From: Lactobacillaceae bacterium
Lineage (GTDB): Bacteria > Pseudomonadota > Alphaproteobacteria > RF32 > CAG-239
Direction: 5' to 3'
NCBI GenBank assembly: GCA_031271345.1
Contig: JAISVX010000001.1
Location: 186,001 to 250,000 of the forward strand
Length of the DNA: 64,000 nt
Shown: in pieces, positions 40,502 to 50,452 of the stretch
Numbering within the stretch: the first letter of the stretch is position 1
How the letters are laid out: each line of letters starts with the position of its first letter
The notes under the pieces: model-generated
The model's database searches: none
Seen by the model: the letters and a program-made list of their open reading frames with translations, nothing else
Told to the model about the DNA's origin: nothing
Made by a program: the position numbers and the translations under genes

Positions 40502-41215
40502 ATGAGATATTTGCAAAGACAAAATGACGAGCTGAGAAATGTTGAAATAATAACGGGGTATAATCCTTATGCCGAAGGCTCTTGTTTTATAAAATTTGGC
40601 AATACGCACGTAATCTGCACAGCCAGCGTTGAAGAAAAGCTCCCGCAGTGGCTGAAAGGTCAAAATAAAGGCTGGATTACCGCCGAGTACGGCATGCTTC
40701 CGCGCTCTACGCAAACTAGAATGTCGAGGGAAACCAAGCAGATTTCCGGGCGTACTCAGGAAATTCAGCGCCTTGTCGGCAGAGCCTTAAGGGCTGCGGT
40801 TGATTTGACCAGGATAAAAGACTTGTCGATATGTATCGACTGCGATGTCATTCAGGCGGACGGCGGCACCCGAACAGCGTCGATTACGGGAGGCTTTGTC
40901 GCTCTTTATCTGGCGATTGAAAAGCTTCTGAAAGAAGGAAAAATAAAAATAAATCCGATAAAAGAATTTGTTGCCGCGGTTTCATGCGGGATTTATGAAG
41001 GCAGGAAAATACTTGACGTTGATTATATTGAAGATTCATCCGCGCAGGCGGATATGAACTTTGTTCTTACTGAAAGCGGCGGGATTGTCGAGATTCAGGG
41101 AACGGCAGAGGAAAATCCTTTTAATGAAGAAGAATATCAAGAACTTTTTTCTCTTGCAAAAAAAGGTGTTGCAGAACTAATAGAAAAACAAAAACAAGCA
41201 TTGGGGCTTGCATAG
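40502..41215 (+). CDS. rph: Ribonuclease PH
   Basis: RNase PH trims tRNA 3-prime ends by phosphorolysis. Of two in-frame ATGs six bases apart (40496 and 40502) I choose the second, because AAGG sits seven bases before it but only one base before the first. The product is 237 residues: [11 protein letters not shown] at the start, the phosphate-binding arginines in [40 protein letters not shown], and the catalytic aspartates in [15 protein letters not shown]. Order rph-rdgB is conserved. GrpE, usually next to rph in alphaproteobacteria, is 3.4 kb away, separated by glgA and an orphan gene. Confidence 0.95.
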   Translation: MRYLQRQNDELRNVEIITGYNPYAEGSCFIKFGNTHVICTASVEEKLPQWLKGQNKGWITAEYGMLPRSTQTRMSRETKQISGRTQEIQRLVGRALRAAVDLTRIKDLSICIDCDVIQADGGTRTASITGGFVALYLAIEKLLKEGKIKINPIKEFVAAVSCGIYEGRKILDVDYIEDSSAQADMNFVLTESGGIVEIQGTAEENPFNEEEYQELFSLAKKGVAELIEKQKQALGLA

Positions 41216-41247
41216 CCGGCTAACAATACAAAAATTTAGGATGAAAA

Positions 41248-41838
41248 ATGAAAAAAATTTTAATCGCAAGCCATAACGAAGGCAAAATTAAAGAATTTAG
41301 AGATATTCTCGAACCCTTGGGGCTGGAGGTTGTTTCCGCTGCGGAGCTGAATGTTTCTGATGTTGAAGAAACAGGCAAAACATTTGAAGAAAATGCTGCG
41401 CTTAAAGCTGAAGCAATGACAAGAGAAACGGGTTTTGCATGTATTGCCGATGATTCTGGGCTGTGTGTAAATGCTTTAAGCGGAAGACCGGGGGTTTATT
41501 CCGCAAGATATGCTCCCGACAGGGACTTTGGCAAGGGTATGGATATGATTTTGGAAGAAATCGCCGCGACGGGAAGCGAAGATCGTTCGGCATATTTTAT
41601 GTGCGTTTTGGCTTTGGCGGTTCCAGGGGGCGAAGTTTATACCTTTGAGGGAAAAGTTGATGGAAATATCTCTTTAGAAAAAAGAGGAGACAGAGGCTTT
41701 GGTTATGATAAAATATTTGTTCCGAAAGGCTATGACCTTACTTTTGGCGAACTTTCCAAAGAAGAGAAAAACGCCCTGTCTCATAGAGGCAGAGCATTGC
41801 AAAAATTTGTAGAATTTATGAAAACAAAAAATGGCTAA
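41248..41838 (+). CDS. rdgB: XTP/dITP pyrophosphatase RdgB
   Basis: RdgB removes deaminated purine nucleotides from the precursor pool, preventing their use in DNA and RNA. The 196-residue product has the family N-terminus KKILIASHNEGKIKEF, the catalytic GKTFEENAALKAEA with the metal-binding glutamates, ADDSGLCVNALSGRPGVYSARYA with the conserved aspartate pair, and FGYDKIFVP plus SHRGRALQKF at the C-terminus. AGGAT precedes the start. It follows rph by 32 bases and overlaps addB by 8 bases, so nucleotide-pool cleaning and double-strand-break repair genes lie in one operon. Confidence 0.95.
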   Translation: MKKILIASHNEGKIKEFRDILEPLGLEVVSAAELNVSDVEETGKTFEENAALKAEAMTRETGFACIADDSGLCVNALSGRPGVYSARYAPDRDFGKGMDMILEEIAATGSEDRSAYFMCVLALAVPGGEVYTFEGKVDGNISLEKRGDRGFGYDKIFVPKGYDLTFGELSKEEKNALSHRGRALQKFVEFMKTKNG

Positions 41839-44716
41839 GATTTATAACATTCCATCAAGCTGCTCGTTTGTTGATACTTTGGCAGAAAAATTTGTTAAAG
41901 AATATCAGGATAATGCGCTGAGTTTGGTGGACGTTATGTTTTTAATGCCGAACAGGAGAGCCTGCGGCGCATTGAAAGAGGCGTTTATCAGGGTCAGGGG
42001 CTTAGAGCCTTTAATGCTTCCCAAGATTGCGCCGATTGGAGATGTTGAAGAAGACGAAATATTGATTTCTGGATTTGATGTTTTTGAGGATATGAAGAAT
42101 ATTTCTCCCGCGATTGATAAAACAGAAAGAATCCTCCTTTTTACTAAAATAATTTTATCCAAACCCAAAGATTTTGGCTTGGAAAGGATGAGCGCGCGGC
42201 AAGCGGCATTCCTTGCTAATGAATTGGCGAATCTTATAGATATTGCGAATTATGAAGGATTATCTTTTGCAAATCTTAAAAACCTGGCGCCGGAAGAATA
42301 TGCGGAACATTGGCAGGAAACATTAAAGTTTTTGGAAATCATTACAAAATATTGGCCGGATATTTTGCAAGAGCGTGGTTTGGTTGATCCGAGCTTTCGA
42401 TATAATCAGCTGCTAAATGCGCAAAGCGAACTATGGAAACAAACAAAAACAAATAAAAGAATAGTTATTGCAGGCGGTGTTGCTAATTTTCCGGCAATAA
42501 AAAACCTGGTAAAAACAGTTTTGGCTCTTCCTAACGGAGAGTTTTATATTAATGGGCTGGATAAATATCTGGATGAAGAAAGCTGGGATGTTTTAGATGA
42601 ATCTCACCCGGAATATGATATGAAGCTTTTGTTAGAAGGCGTCGGCATAAAAAGAGGCGCTGTAAAAGATTTAGTTTTACCGCAAAACCCATACCGCGAA
42701 CGACTGGCTTCCGAAGTTATGAGACCGGCGCGGACAAGCGATAAATGGAGAAATATAAAAGAGAAGAATCTCTCTCATCTTGCATGGAGAGGGGTGTCTG
42801 TTGTTGAGTGCGACACTTCTCAGGAAGAAGCTCTGGCGGTATCGCTGATTATGAGAGAAGTTCTGGAAACGCCTGAAAAAACGGCGGCTCTGGTTACGTC
42901 GGATAGAAATCTTGCAAGGCGCGTTGCCGTAGAGTTGGAACGCTGGGGGATTAAGGTTGACGACTCGGCGGGCAGACCGCTGTCATTGACGCCGGCGGGG
43001 GTTTATTTTCGGCTGATTATTGAAGCCTGTACCAGCAGCTTTGCTCCAGTGGAATTTCTCAGCCTGCTTAAGCATCCGTTTACGGCTGGTGGATTCGGCT
43101 ATGGCGAGTTTAGAAGTCTTGTCAGAGATTATGAGCATAAAATGCGCCAGAATCCGCCGCAAAAAAGCGAAAAGCTGGATAATTTTATTAATAGGATAAA
43201 AGCAAAGCTTGAGTCTTTATGCACGGAATTAAACAAGGAAAAAAGCGATTTAGCAAATATTATAAAGCTGCATGTCCAAGCGGCGGAAGAGCTTGCCGCG
43301 GCTTCCGGGCAGAATGGAAGCCAGATTTTGTGGAAAAACGAAGATGGAGAATCTTTGGCAAAGTTTATTGCCAATCTTTATGAGAAAGCGCCAGTTTTAG
43401 AAAACATTGCCTGCGATGAATATTTGGGCTTTTTAGAATCTTTAATGATTAATGTTACGGTCAGGACGCTTTATGGAACTCATCCAAGATTGAAAATATT
43501 AGGACCAATTGAAGCAAGATTAAATAGTTTTGATACCGTTATAATCGGCGGAGTCAACGAAGGCATTTGGCCGAAGCTTGCCTCTGCCGACCCGTGGATG
43601 TCTCGTCCGATGAAACGAGATTTTGGGTTTCCGCTGCCGGAGAAGAATATCGGGATTTTGGCAAAAGACTTTGCCAGCCTGCTTGCCAACAGAGAAGTTT
43701 ATTTGACTCACGCAAACAGGGTTGACGGTGCGCCGATGATAAAATCCCGCTGGTTGATGAGGCTGGAAACCGTGATAGCGGCGCTTGGGATAAATATTGA
43801 AGAAATTGAAAACTCCGTTTACAGCCAGTGGGCGAAAAAATTTAATGAGGTAAAAGAATATAAAAAGCTTCTTCCGCCCGAGCCAAGACCTCCCGTTTCA
43901 TCCCGCCCGAGAAAACTGTCGGCAAGCGGTATCGACGCCCTTATCCGTGATCCTTATATTGTTTTTGCCCGTTATATTTTAAGGCTGAAACCTCTTGCTG
44001 AGTTAAACCCCGATTTAACGGCGGCTGATTATGGGAATATAATTCATGACATATTGAACGAGTTTAACAAAACCTATCCGACAACATACCCAGAAAACTC
44101 CAAGGGAGAGTTACTAAGAATAGGCGGTAAATATTTTGAAGAAAATGCTGTGGCTTTAGAAACCAGAGCTTTTTGGTGGCCGAAGTTTGAAAAAACGGTT
44201 GACTGGCTGGTCGAGCAGGAAAAGGCTTATAGAAAAGATATTGTTAGAGTTCACAGCGAAGTCGAAGGTTTGGCGGAACTGGACGCGCCTGCTGGAAAAT
44301 TTGTTATAACCGCCAAAGCCGACCGAATTGATGAAACCAAAAACAGCGGACTTAATGTGATTGATTATAAAACCGGGCAGGCGGGAACAAAAAAACAAAT
44401 TGAGGAAGGCTATGCTCCTCAGCTGCCGATAGAAGGATTTATTGCGTCAAGCGGCGGCTATGAAGATATTCCTCCGAAAGAAATTGAAAATCTGATTTAC
44501 TGGAAGCTCAATGACAAAGACATAGTGGTTGATGAAAGCGTTGAAGAGATAATAGATGACAATATTGAAAAAATCAAAAGCTTAATCGCTCTGTTTGATT
44601 TTGAAACAACGCCGTACATGTCAAAGCCCAATCCTAAATATGTTACTGCGAACAAGGATTACGAGCATTTAGCGCGGGTCAGCGAGTGGTCGGTTACGGG
44701 AGGTTCGGATGATTAA
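41831..44716 (+). CDS. addB: Double-strand break repair protein AddB (alphaproteobacterial type)
   Basis: AddB is the partner of AddA in the helicase-nuclease that processes double-strand ends for recombination. The 961-residue protein starts with a degenerate helicase-like domain (VMFLMPNRRACGALKEAF). It carries the class-typical NPYRERLASEVMRPA region, IIGGVNEGIWPK, and a C-terminal RecB-type nuclease domain with YGNIIHDILNEF, AKADRIDE and LNVIDYKTGQAG, the last two giving the catalytic Asp and Lys. It overlaps rdgB by 8 bases and addA by 8 bases. In many relatives tsaE and a nucleotidyltransferase precede addB; here rph-rdgB do. Confidence 0.92.
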   Translation: MAKIYNIPSSCSFVDTLAEKFVKEYQDNALSLVDVMFLMPNRRACGALKEAFIRVRGLEPLMLPKIAPIGDVEEDEILISGFDVFEDMKNISPAIDKTERILLFTKIILSKPKDFGLERMSARQAAFLANELANLIDIANYEGLSFANLKNLAPEEYAEHWQETLKFLEIITKYWPDILQERGLVDPSFRYNQLLNAQSELWKQTKTNKRIVIAGGVANFPAIKNLVKTVLALPNGEFYINGLDKYLDEESWDVLDESHPEYDMKLLLEGVGIKRGAVKDLVLPQNPYRERLASEVMRPARTSDKWRNIKEKNLSHLAWRGVSVVECDTSQEEALAVSLIMREVLETPEKTAALVTSDRNLARRVAVELERWGIKVDDSAGRPLSLTPAGVYFRLIIEACTSSFAPVEFLSLLKHPFTAGGFGYGEFRSLVRDYEHKMRQNPPQKSEKLDNFINRIKAKLESLCTELNKEKSDLANIIKLHVQAAEELAAASGQNGSQILWKNEDGESLAKFIANLYEKAPVLENIACDEYLGFLESLMINVTVRTLYGTHPRLKILGPIEARLNSFDTVIIGGVNEGIWPKLASADPWMSRPMKRDFGFPLPEKNIGILAKDFASLLANREVYLTHANRVDGAPMIKSRWLMRLETVIAALGINIEEIENSVYSQWAKKFNEVKEYKKLLPPEPRPPVSSRPRKLSASGIDALIRDPYIVFARYILRLKPLAELNPDLTAADYGNIIHDILNEFNKTYPTTYPENSKGELLRIGGKYFEENAVALETRAFWWPKFEKTVDWLVEQEKAYRKDIVRVHSEVEGLAELDAPAGKFVITAKADRIDETKNSGLNVIDYKTGQAGTKKQIEEGYAPQLPIEGFIASSGGYEDIPPKEIENLIYWKLNDKDIVVDESVEEIIDDNIEKIKSLIALFDFETTPYMSKPNPKYVTANKDYEHLARVSEWSVTGGSDD

Positions 44717-47700
44717 CGAAGATATAGAAGCTTCTCGCAAATTAAGCGGAGAAAGGGCTTCAAGGCAGCAAAGAAAGGCGTCGAATCCTCATAATTCCGT
44801 ATGGGTTCAGGCTTCTGCGGGGACAGGAAAGACCAAAGTTTTATCAGACAGAGTTTTAAGGCTGCTGCTAAATGATGTCAAGCCGGAAAGAATCCTCTGT
44901 CTGACTTATACCAAAGCCGCCGCCGTTGAAATGAGTTCGCGTATTGCGGGAAGACTAAGCCGCTGGGCGGTTCTTGAGCAGGATAAACTTTGCAAAGAAC
45001 TGGAAACTTTGCTGGGAGAGCTTCCAACGGATGTTGTTGAACTTGAGGCAAAGGCAAGAAAGCTTTTTGCAATGCTTTTAGACACTCCCGGCGGTATGAA
45101 AATTCAGACTATTCACAGTTTTTGTCAGGAAATATTAAAGAGGTTTCCTTTGGAGGCAAAAATTTCGCCATATTTTGAAGTTATGGATGATAGAACCGCG
45201 AATGAAGCGTTAATAGAAATAAAAGATAATCTCATAAAACATATAGAATATAATCCCGACAGCAATGTCGCAAAAGCTTTGGCGTATCTTACGAAGAATG
45301 TAAGCGAATACAGCTTTCCAAAAATTATGAATTCTATTACGGATAACCGCAATAAAATATCTAAGCTTTTTGATAAATATGACGATATTGAAGGGTTGGT
45401 TTCTGATGTTGCGGCAAGCTTGGGAATCGGGCGGAAAGATACAAAAGAAACTCTGATTACAGAGTTTTTTGCAAGCCAAAATGAGATTTTGGCGAGAGAC
45501 ATTATGAACGCCTGGTTTAACGGCTCCGACGTCAATAAAAAACTTGGTGAAATATTATCGTCAATTTTATCATCCAAAGATAAAAAGTCTCATTACTCAG
45601 AATATAAAAATTTGTTTTTGGATGGAAAGAACAATATTCGCAAAAAGTTTGGCAATAAAGATGCCGTAATCTTCTTTCCAGATTTGGAAATCGCTTTTTA
45701 TGAAGAGGCGGAAAGGGTTCTTGAGCTGGAGAGCAGGCTGAATTCTTTGGATGTTTTGGCGTCAACAAAAGCGGTGTTGATGTTGGCGGACGATTTAATC
45801 AGAGGCTATAATGATTATAAAAATAAACGCTCAAAAATGGATTATGAAGACTTAATTGTTTTAACCAAAGATCTCTTGGAAAATAAATCTGTGGCGGACT
45901 GGGTTTTGTTCAAGCTTGACGGCGGTATTGACCACATACTTATTGATGAGGCGCAGGACACGTCTCCCAGCCAGTGGCAGATTGTAAAAGCTTTAACAGG
46001 AGAGTTTTTTTCCGGCAAAGGAGCAAAAGACGTTGTCAGAACAGTATTTGCCGTGGGCGATAGAAAGCAGTCGATTTACAGTTTTCAGGGAGCGGACCCG
46101 AAAGAGTTTGAAAAATCTCGGGAACATTTTGCCTCTATAACAAATAAATTTGAAAATATCAGGCTGGAAATTTCGTTTCGTTCGACATCGACGGTGCTTG
46201 ATTTGGTTAATCATGTTTTTGCTGATGATATGGCGAAAAAAGGCGTTGTTTTAGAAGGCGAAGATATTACGCATATTCCGTTTCGAATGGGCGATGGCGG
46301 CAGTATAGAGCTTTGGCCTATTGTGGAGGCTGATAATCAGGAAAACGGCGGATATGAGGCTCCGATAAGGAGAAAAAGCATAGAATCGAGCAGCACCAAA
46401 CTTGCCCGCGAGATTGCTCGAAATATAAAAAATACGGTTGAGAAAAAAGAGATATTGGTTTCTCAAAACAGACCAGTTCAATATAAAGATTTTTTAGTTT
46501 TGGTGCAGAGAAGAAACAGCTTTGTTGAAGAACTTATAAGGGAATGCAAAAATATTGATGTTAATATTGCGGGTATTGATAAAATTAAGCTTTTAGAGCA
46601 GATTGCAATTCAGGATTTAATCGCAATAGGTCAGTTTCTTCTTCTTCCTGCAGACGATTTAATATTGGCAACAATATTAAAATCGCCGATTTTTGGGCTG
46701 GATGACGATGATTTGTTCAAGCTCTGCTATAACCGCGGCGGACAGTCTTTGTTTCAAAGGCTCGCGGGTCATGATGATTATGCGGAAGCTGCAAGCCAGC
46801 TGAAAGAGCTTTTAAATAAAACCGATTTCTTAAGACCTTTCGAGCTTTATTCTTATATCTTAAATAGTCTTAACGGCAGAAAAAAGTTTATTGAAAGAAT
46901 GGGTTTTGATGTAATTGACGGCATTGAAGAATTTGTAAACCTGACCTTGAAATATGAGCAGGAACATATCCCAAATCTGCAGGGGTTTATAGACTGGATT
47001 ACAAAAGACGAAGTTGAAATTAAGCGGGAGCAGGAGCAAAGCGAAATCGACGCCGTAAGAATTATGACGGTGCATGGCTCAAAGGGTCTTCAGGCTCCGA
47101 TAGTTATTCTTCCCGATACGGTGAGAGTGGTTTCCGCAAAAAAAGAATCCGGCATATTGTGGGACGATTTGTTTTATTATCCGTTAAGCTCCAGTAAATA
47201 TGATAAGAAATGCAGCGAAATAAAAACCAAAGAAAACGAGCTTTCTTTAGAAGAATACCGACGGCTGCTTTATGTCGCCCTTACCAGAGCGGAAGACAGG
47301 CTGTGTATCTGCGGATATGACAATAGAGGAAACGCGTCGGATAGTTCCTGGTATAATATTCTTTCGCGGAAAATCTCCGAGATTGGCACAAAGAAAGAAA
47401 ATGGAAAAATAATATATCAAACAGAACAGAAGTTTGAAGCTTTGAAAAAGCAGGAAAAAGAATTTATGAGCTTGTCTCTGCCAAGGTTTGAGTGGATTAG
47501 TAAACCAGCCGAGGCTGAGAGTCCGCTCTCAAAACCTTTCAGACCGTCGGTTGATGAAGACGCCGATAATACGGTCCTTATTTCGCCTTTGGGGAACAGA
47601 GGAGAGAACAGGTACAGGAGAGGTTTGATTATTCATAAGCTTCTTCAGTTTCTGCCCTCTGCGGATTTTTCTGACAGAAGAGATATTATTGATGAGTTTA

Positions 47701-48068
47701 TAAATAAAAACGCGCCGGATATTTATGGAAAAGAGCAGATAACTGAAGAAATTTTGAGACTGTTTAAAGACGACAGATTTACAGTTTTATTTGGACCTAA
47801 TTCTCGGGAAGAAGTTCCGATTATGGGCGAGGTTGACGGGAAAATTATTTCGGCGCAAATTGACCGATTGGTTGTTTTAGAAGATAAAATTATGGTCGTC
47901 GATTTTAAAACAAACCGTCCAGCCGCAAAAGACGTTGCCGATGTTCCGGCGGCTTATTTGAAGCAGCTGGCGCTTTATGAAAAGCTCTTGGCAAAAATTT
48001 ATCCCGATAAAAATATCGAAAGCTATATTTTATGGACGGATATTGCGGAGTTGATGAAAATAGCTTAA
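44709..48068 (+). CDS. addA: Double-strand break repair helicase-nuclease AddA
   Basis: AddA is the UvrD-like motor and nuclease of the AddAB complex. The 1119-residue protein has helicase motif I VQASAGTGKTKVLSDR near residue 32, motif Ia LCLTYTKAAAVEM, motif II HILIDEAQDTSPSQW, motif III VGDRKQSIYSFQGADP, motif V VMTVHGSKGLQAPIV (starts IMTVHG), motif VI LLYVALTRAEDRL, and a C-terminal nuclease domain with ISAQIDRLVV and MVVDFKTNRP. GGGAGG lies before the start, which overlaps the end of addB. trxA follows after 70 bases, the usual alphaproteobacterial order addB-addA-trxA. Confidence 0.95.
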   Translation: MINEDIEASRKLSGERASRQQRKASNPHNSVWVQASAGTGKTKVLSDRVLRLLLNDVKPERILCLTYTKAAAVEMSSRIAGRLSRWAVLEQDKLCKELETLLGELPTDVVELEAKARKLFAMLLDTPGGMKIQTIHSFCQEILKRFPLEAKISPYFEVMDDRTANEALIEIKDNLIKHIEYNPDSNVAKALAYLTKNVSEYSFPKIMNSITDNRNKISKLFDKYDDIEGLVSDVAASLGIGRKDTKETLITEFFASQNEILARDIMNAWFNGSDVNKKLGEILSSILSSKDKKSHYSEYKNLFLDGKNNIRKKFGNKDAVIFFPDLEIAFYEEAERVLELESRLNSLDVLASTKAVLMLADDLIRGYNDYKNKRSKMDYEDLIVLTKDLLENKSVADWVLFKLDGGIDHILIDEAQDTSPSQWQIVKALTGEFFSGKGAKDVVRTVFAVGDRKQSIYSFQGADPKEFEKSREHFASITNKFENIRLEISFRSTSTVLDLVNHVFADDMAKKGVVLEGEDITHIPFRMGDGGSIELWPIVEADNQENGGYEAPIRRKSIESSSTKLAREIARNIKNTVEKKEILVSQNRPVQYKDFLVLVQRRNSFVEELIRECKNIDVNIAGIDKIKLLEQIAIQDLIAIGQFLLLPADDLILATILKSPIFGLDDDDLFKLCYNRGGQSLFQRLAGHDDYAEAASQLKELLNKTDFLRPFELYSYILNSLNGRKKFIERMGFDVIDGIEEFVNLTLKYEQEHIPNLQGFIDWITKDEVEIKREQEQSEIDAVRIMTVHGSKGLQAPIVILPDTVRVVSAKKESGILWDDLFYYPLSSSKYDKKCSEIKTKENELSLEEYRRLLYVALTRAEDRLCICGYDNRGNASDSSWYNILSRKISEIGTKKENGKIIYQTEQKFEALKKQEKEFMSLSLPRFEWISKPAEAESPLSKPFRPSVDEDADNTVLISPLGNRGENRYRRGLIIHKLLQFLPSADFSDRRDIIDEFINKNAPDIYGKEQITEEILRLFKDDRFTVLFGPNSREEVPIMGEVDGKIISAQIDRLVVLEDKIMVVDFKTNRPAAKDVADVPAAYLKQLALYEKLLAKIYPDKNIESYILWTDIAELMKIA

Positions 48069-48138
48069 AAATAGTTTGAATTAATATTTTAGACACTATA
48101 TTATTACTTAATGACATTAAGAAAGGAAGGAAATTAAG

Positions 48139-48450
48139 ATGAAATCCATAAAGGACAATGAGTTCCAAAAAGAAGTATTAAGTAAAAAAGGTTTGGTTTT
48201 AGTTGATTTCTGGGCAGAATGGTGCGGTCCATGCCGTCAATTGGGTCCAATTCTTGAAGAAATCGCAAAAGAAAACAGCGATATTGAAGTTATAAAAATG
48301 AATGTTGATGAAACGCCGGGAAAAGCCGCGGAATTTGGCATTAGAAGCATCCCGACAATGCTTCTTTTCAAAAATGGCGAACTTGTGGATACTAAAATCG
48401 GCTTTAGTTCAAAAGATTCGATAACCTCATGGATTACGTCAAAGAAATAA
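48139..48450 (+). CDS. trxA: Thioredoxin
   Basis: Thioredoxin reduces protein disulfides in the cytosol and is kept reduced by thioredoxin reductase. The 103-residue protein is a standard single-domain thioredoxin: LVLVDFWAEWCGPC with the redox pair Cys29 and Cys32, the buried aspartate in VDFWAEW, and the cis-proline in RSIPTMLLF near residue 73. A GGAAGGA ribosome site lies before the ATG. It follows addA by 70 bases and ends in a strong hairpin at 48465-48493. It is the most recognisable end of the rph-rdgB-addB-addA-trxA run. Confidence 0.97.
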   Translation: MKSIKDNEFQKEVLSKKGLVLVDFWAEWCGPCRQLGPILEEIAKENSDIEVIKMNVDETPGKAAEFGIRSIPTMLLFKNGELVDTKIGFSSKDSITSWITSKK

Positions 48451-48464
48451 GGCTTAAACATTAA

Positions 48465-48495
48465 AAAACCTCCGCTTTTAGCGGAGGTTTTTGTT
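48465..48495. terminator. Bidirectional terminator between trxA and the cysteine-rich gene
   Basis: AAAACCTCCGC (48465-48475) pairs with GCGGAGGTTTT (48481-48491), with A-run before and T-run after. It separates two converging genes. Confidence 0.88.
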
Positions 48496-49230
48496 TTAGT
48501 TGTAGCCGCAGTCTTTATAACAGTAAGAATTTCCGACTTTAACCTGTTTACATTTTTGTCCTACCGGCACATAAGTTAAATAGCCGTAATCAGCGCATGT
48601 TTCCGTTACGGATGTATGGCATGCGGAATATTTGACCACGCCGTTTTCTTCTCTACACGCTATAGCGCTTGGATCCGGGTTGTCGTCACAAGTGCTGAAA
48701 CTGTCGGGACATTTGCATGACATATATTTTCCGCCGCATTCAGAAGAACTTCCCTGCAGAGGATAACTGCATGTATACGAATATTTGGGCGGGCATTTAC
48801 AGCTTTCATACAAACCGTTGCATTGCGCTCCCGAAAGCATTTTAGGACTTTCACAGTTTGCTGTGGAAAAAGCATATTTTGAGGCGCATTCGCAGGCTTC
48901 AAATTTTTCATCGCATTTCCTGCCTTTAAGCACTTTGGTTCCAGTGCAGTTTGTTCTATCATACGCAAATACTTTAGGGTTGCATTGGCAGGATTTAAAA
49001 TACGCGCCGTTAGACGGGCAGAAATATCTTGGAGATTTATTTTCTGGACACGATTTTAAAGTATATCCTCTTTCAGGGCAGGTTTTTGGTCTGGATGGAA
49101 GTTTTGCTCCCGAACCGGCGGTGCTTCCGCTGTCTCCTAAAAACTTAATTGCTGCGCTGACATTTGCCGGCGCCAGGCTGAAAGCGGTTAAAAAGGCGGT
49201 CATAAAAATTATTTTAGATAGGTTTCTCAT
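48496..49230 (-). CDS. Secreted cysteine-rich repeat protein
   Basis: The 244-residue protein has a signal peptide (about residues 1-26, ending NVSAA) followed by a region with some 27 cysteines. Three tandem modules of about 32-35 residues share the pattern C-x-C, an aromatic, C, a Gly, C-x3-[FY]-x2-C-x-C: they begin CQCNPKVFAYD, CECASKYAFS and CKCPPKYSY. The even spacing implies a disulfide-bonded extracytoplasmic protein. No enzymatic motif or known family was recognised. A shorter cysteine-rich stretch of similar flavour occurs in the large secreted protein at 50453-53449. A stop-to-stop gap of 45 bases and a terminator separate it from trxA. Confidence 0.7.
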   Translation of the reverse strand: MRNLSKIIFMTAFLTAFSLAPANVSAAIKFLGDSGSTAGSGAKLPSRPKTCPERGYTLKSCPENKSPRYFCPSNGAYFKSCQCNPKVFAYDRTNCTGTKVLKGRKCDEKFEACECASKYAFSTANCESPKMLSGAQCNGLYESCKCPPKYSYTCSYPLQGSSSECGGKYMSCKCPDSFSTCDDNPDPSAIACREENGVVKYSACHTSVTETCADYGYLTYVPVGQKCKQVKVGNSYCYKDCGYN

Positions 49231-49300
49231 ATTTGTCTCTCCAAGGGCAAAATAGCGATTTGGTTTATGTTATTATTGTTTTAATATTTTTACAATACTT

Positions 49301-50386
49301 TTAACCAAAGATTTCACTTAATACATAATTCAATAAATTTCGACCGTCTTTGGTCAGCTTAAATCTTGTATCGCCGTCTAATACTAATTTTTGTTTTATC
49401 ATGTTCTGTACTTTTTGTGAATTTACAAAATTGTTAAATGCAATTCCCGTTTTATCAAAGAAAGCCCGTTTATTGATACCGTTTTCCAGCCTTAATCCCA
49501 TTATCAAAAGTTCTTCCGCGCGCTCTTCGGGAGTAAGATTTTCTATATTTCTGCAGTGCGTTGTTGCAAGCAGTCCGATACGCCCGTGAGCGGATTTTCC
49601 AACACCGATATAATCATGCCCCTCCCAGTAGGCAAGATTATGTCTTGCTTCAAAACCATTTTTGGCAAAATTAGAAATCTCATAATGCTCATAACCTTTA
49701 CTGTTCAGAAAATCGGATGTCAGATTATATATTTCAATTGCTTTATTTTCTTCCATTGCATTAATTTTTTTTGCGTAAAAAGCTGTGCTGTCTTCAATAG
49801 TCAGCTGGTATAAAGAAAGATGTTTGAAGCTGAAGCCGGTTATTTTTTCCAAATCCTGCCGCCATGAATTTATGTTTTGATGGGGCAAAGCGTAAATCAT
49901 ATCCATTGAGTGATTGTCAAAAGTCCTTATAACATCGTCTGCCGCAGCTAATGCTTCTTTTGAGCTATGGGTCCTTCCCAAAAATTTTAAGTCTTCATCG
50001 TTTAATGATTGAACACCTAAAGAAAGACGGTTTATGCCCGCTTTTTTAAGCTCTGAGAACATATTTTTATGATTGGTATTAGGATTGGCTTCAAGGGAGA
50101 TTTCGATGTCCTCGGCGCATTTCCATTTGTTTTTTATATGGGAGATTATTTTCTCAATATTTTGCGGTTTGATTAAGGACGGAGTTCCTCCGCCAAAAAA
50201 AATGCTTGTTACTTTTTGGTTGTCTGTAAGGTTGTGATAAAAGTCTAAATCGGAGATATATTCGTTAATAATATCATCTTGAGGAATATTTTTTTTAATC
50301 TGGCTGAAAAAGTCGCAGTATGGACATTTTGATAAGCAAAACGGCCAATGTATATAAATGCCAAATTTTTGAGAAGGGTTTGTCAT
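49301..50386 (-). CDS. hemW: Radical-SAM heme chaperone HemW
   Basis: HemW is a radical-SAM-fold protein related to oxygen-independent coproporphyrinogen oxidase but acting in heme transfer; many genomes label it HemN. The 361-residue protein has the iron-sulphur loop WPFCLSKCPYCDFF near residue 14 (C-x3-C-x2-C), FFGGGTPSLI, GVQSLNDEDLKFLGR and MDMIYALPHQ. Its length is nearer HemW (about 380) than true HemN (about 460), and the HemN-type extension is missing. In many alphaproteobacteria it follows rdgB; here it is 7.5 kb away on the other strand. No hemE, hemC or hemD is visible in their usual places in this window. Confidence 0.9.
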   Translation of the reverse strand: MTNPSQKFGIYIHWPFCLSKCPYCDFFSQIKKNIPQDDIINEYISDLDFYHNLTDNQKVTSIFFGGGTPSLIKPQNIEKIISHIKNKWKCAEDIEISLEANPNTNHKNMFSELKKAGINRLSLGVQSLNDEDLKFLGRTHSSKEALAAADDVIRTFDNHSMDMIYALPHQNINSWRQDLEKITGFSFKHLSLYQLTIEDSTAFYAKKINAMEENKAIEIYNLTSDFLNSKGYEHYEISNFAKNGFEARHNLAYWEGHDYIGVGKSAHGRIGLLATTHCRNIENLTPEERAEELLIMGLRLENGINKRAFFDKTGIAFNNFVNSQKVQNMIKQKLVLDGDTRFKLTKDGRNLLNYVLSEIFG

Positions 50387-50408
50387 TATCTTAGACTTTC
50401 TTTCCTCA

Positions 50409-50436
50409 GAAAAAGGCTCCTAAATAGGAGCCTTAA
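50409..50436 (-). terminator. Terminator after the 50453-53449 gene
   Basis: AAGGCTCC (50413-50420) pairs with GGAGCCTT (50427-50434). On the minus strand it is followed by a T-run from 50414 to 50411, suiting the large leftward gene. Confidence 0.8.
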
Positions 50437-50452
50437 ATTTTTGCGTCAAAAC

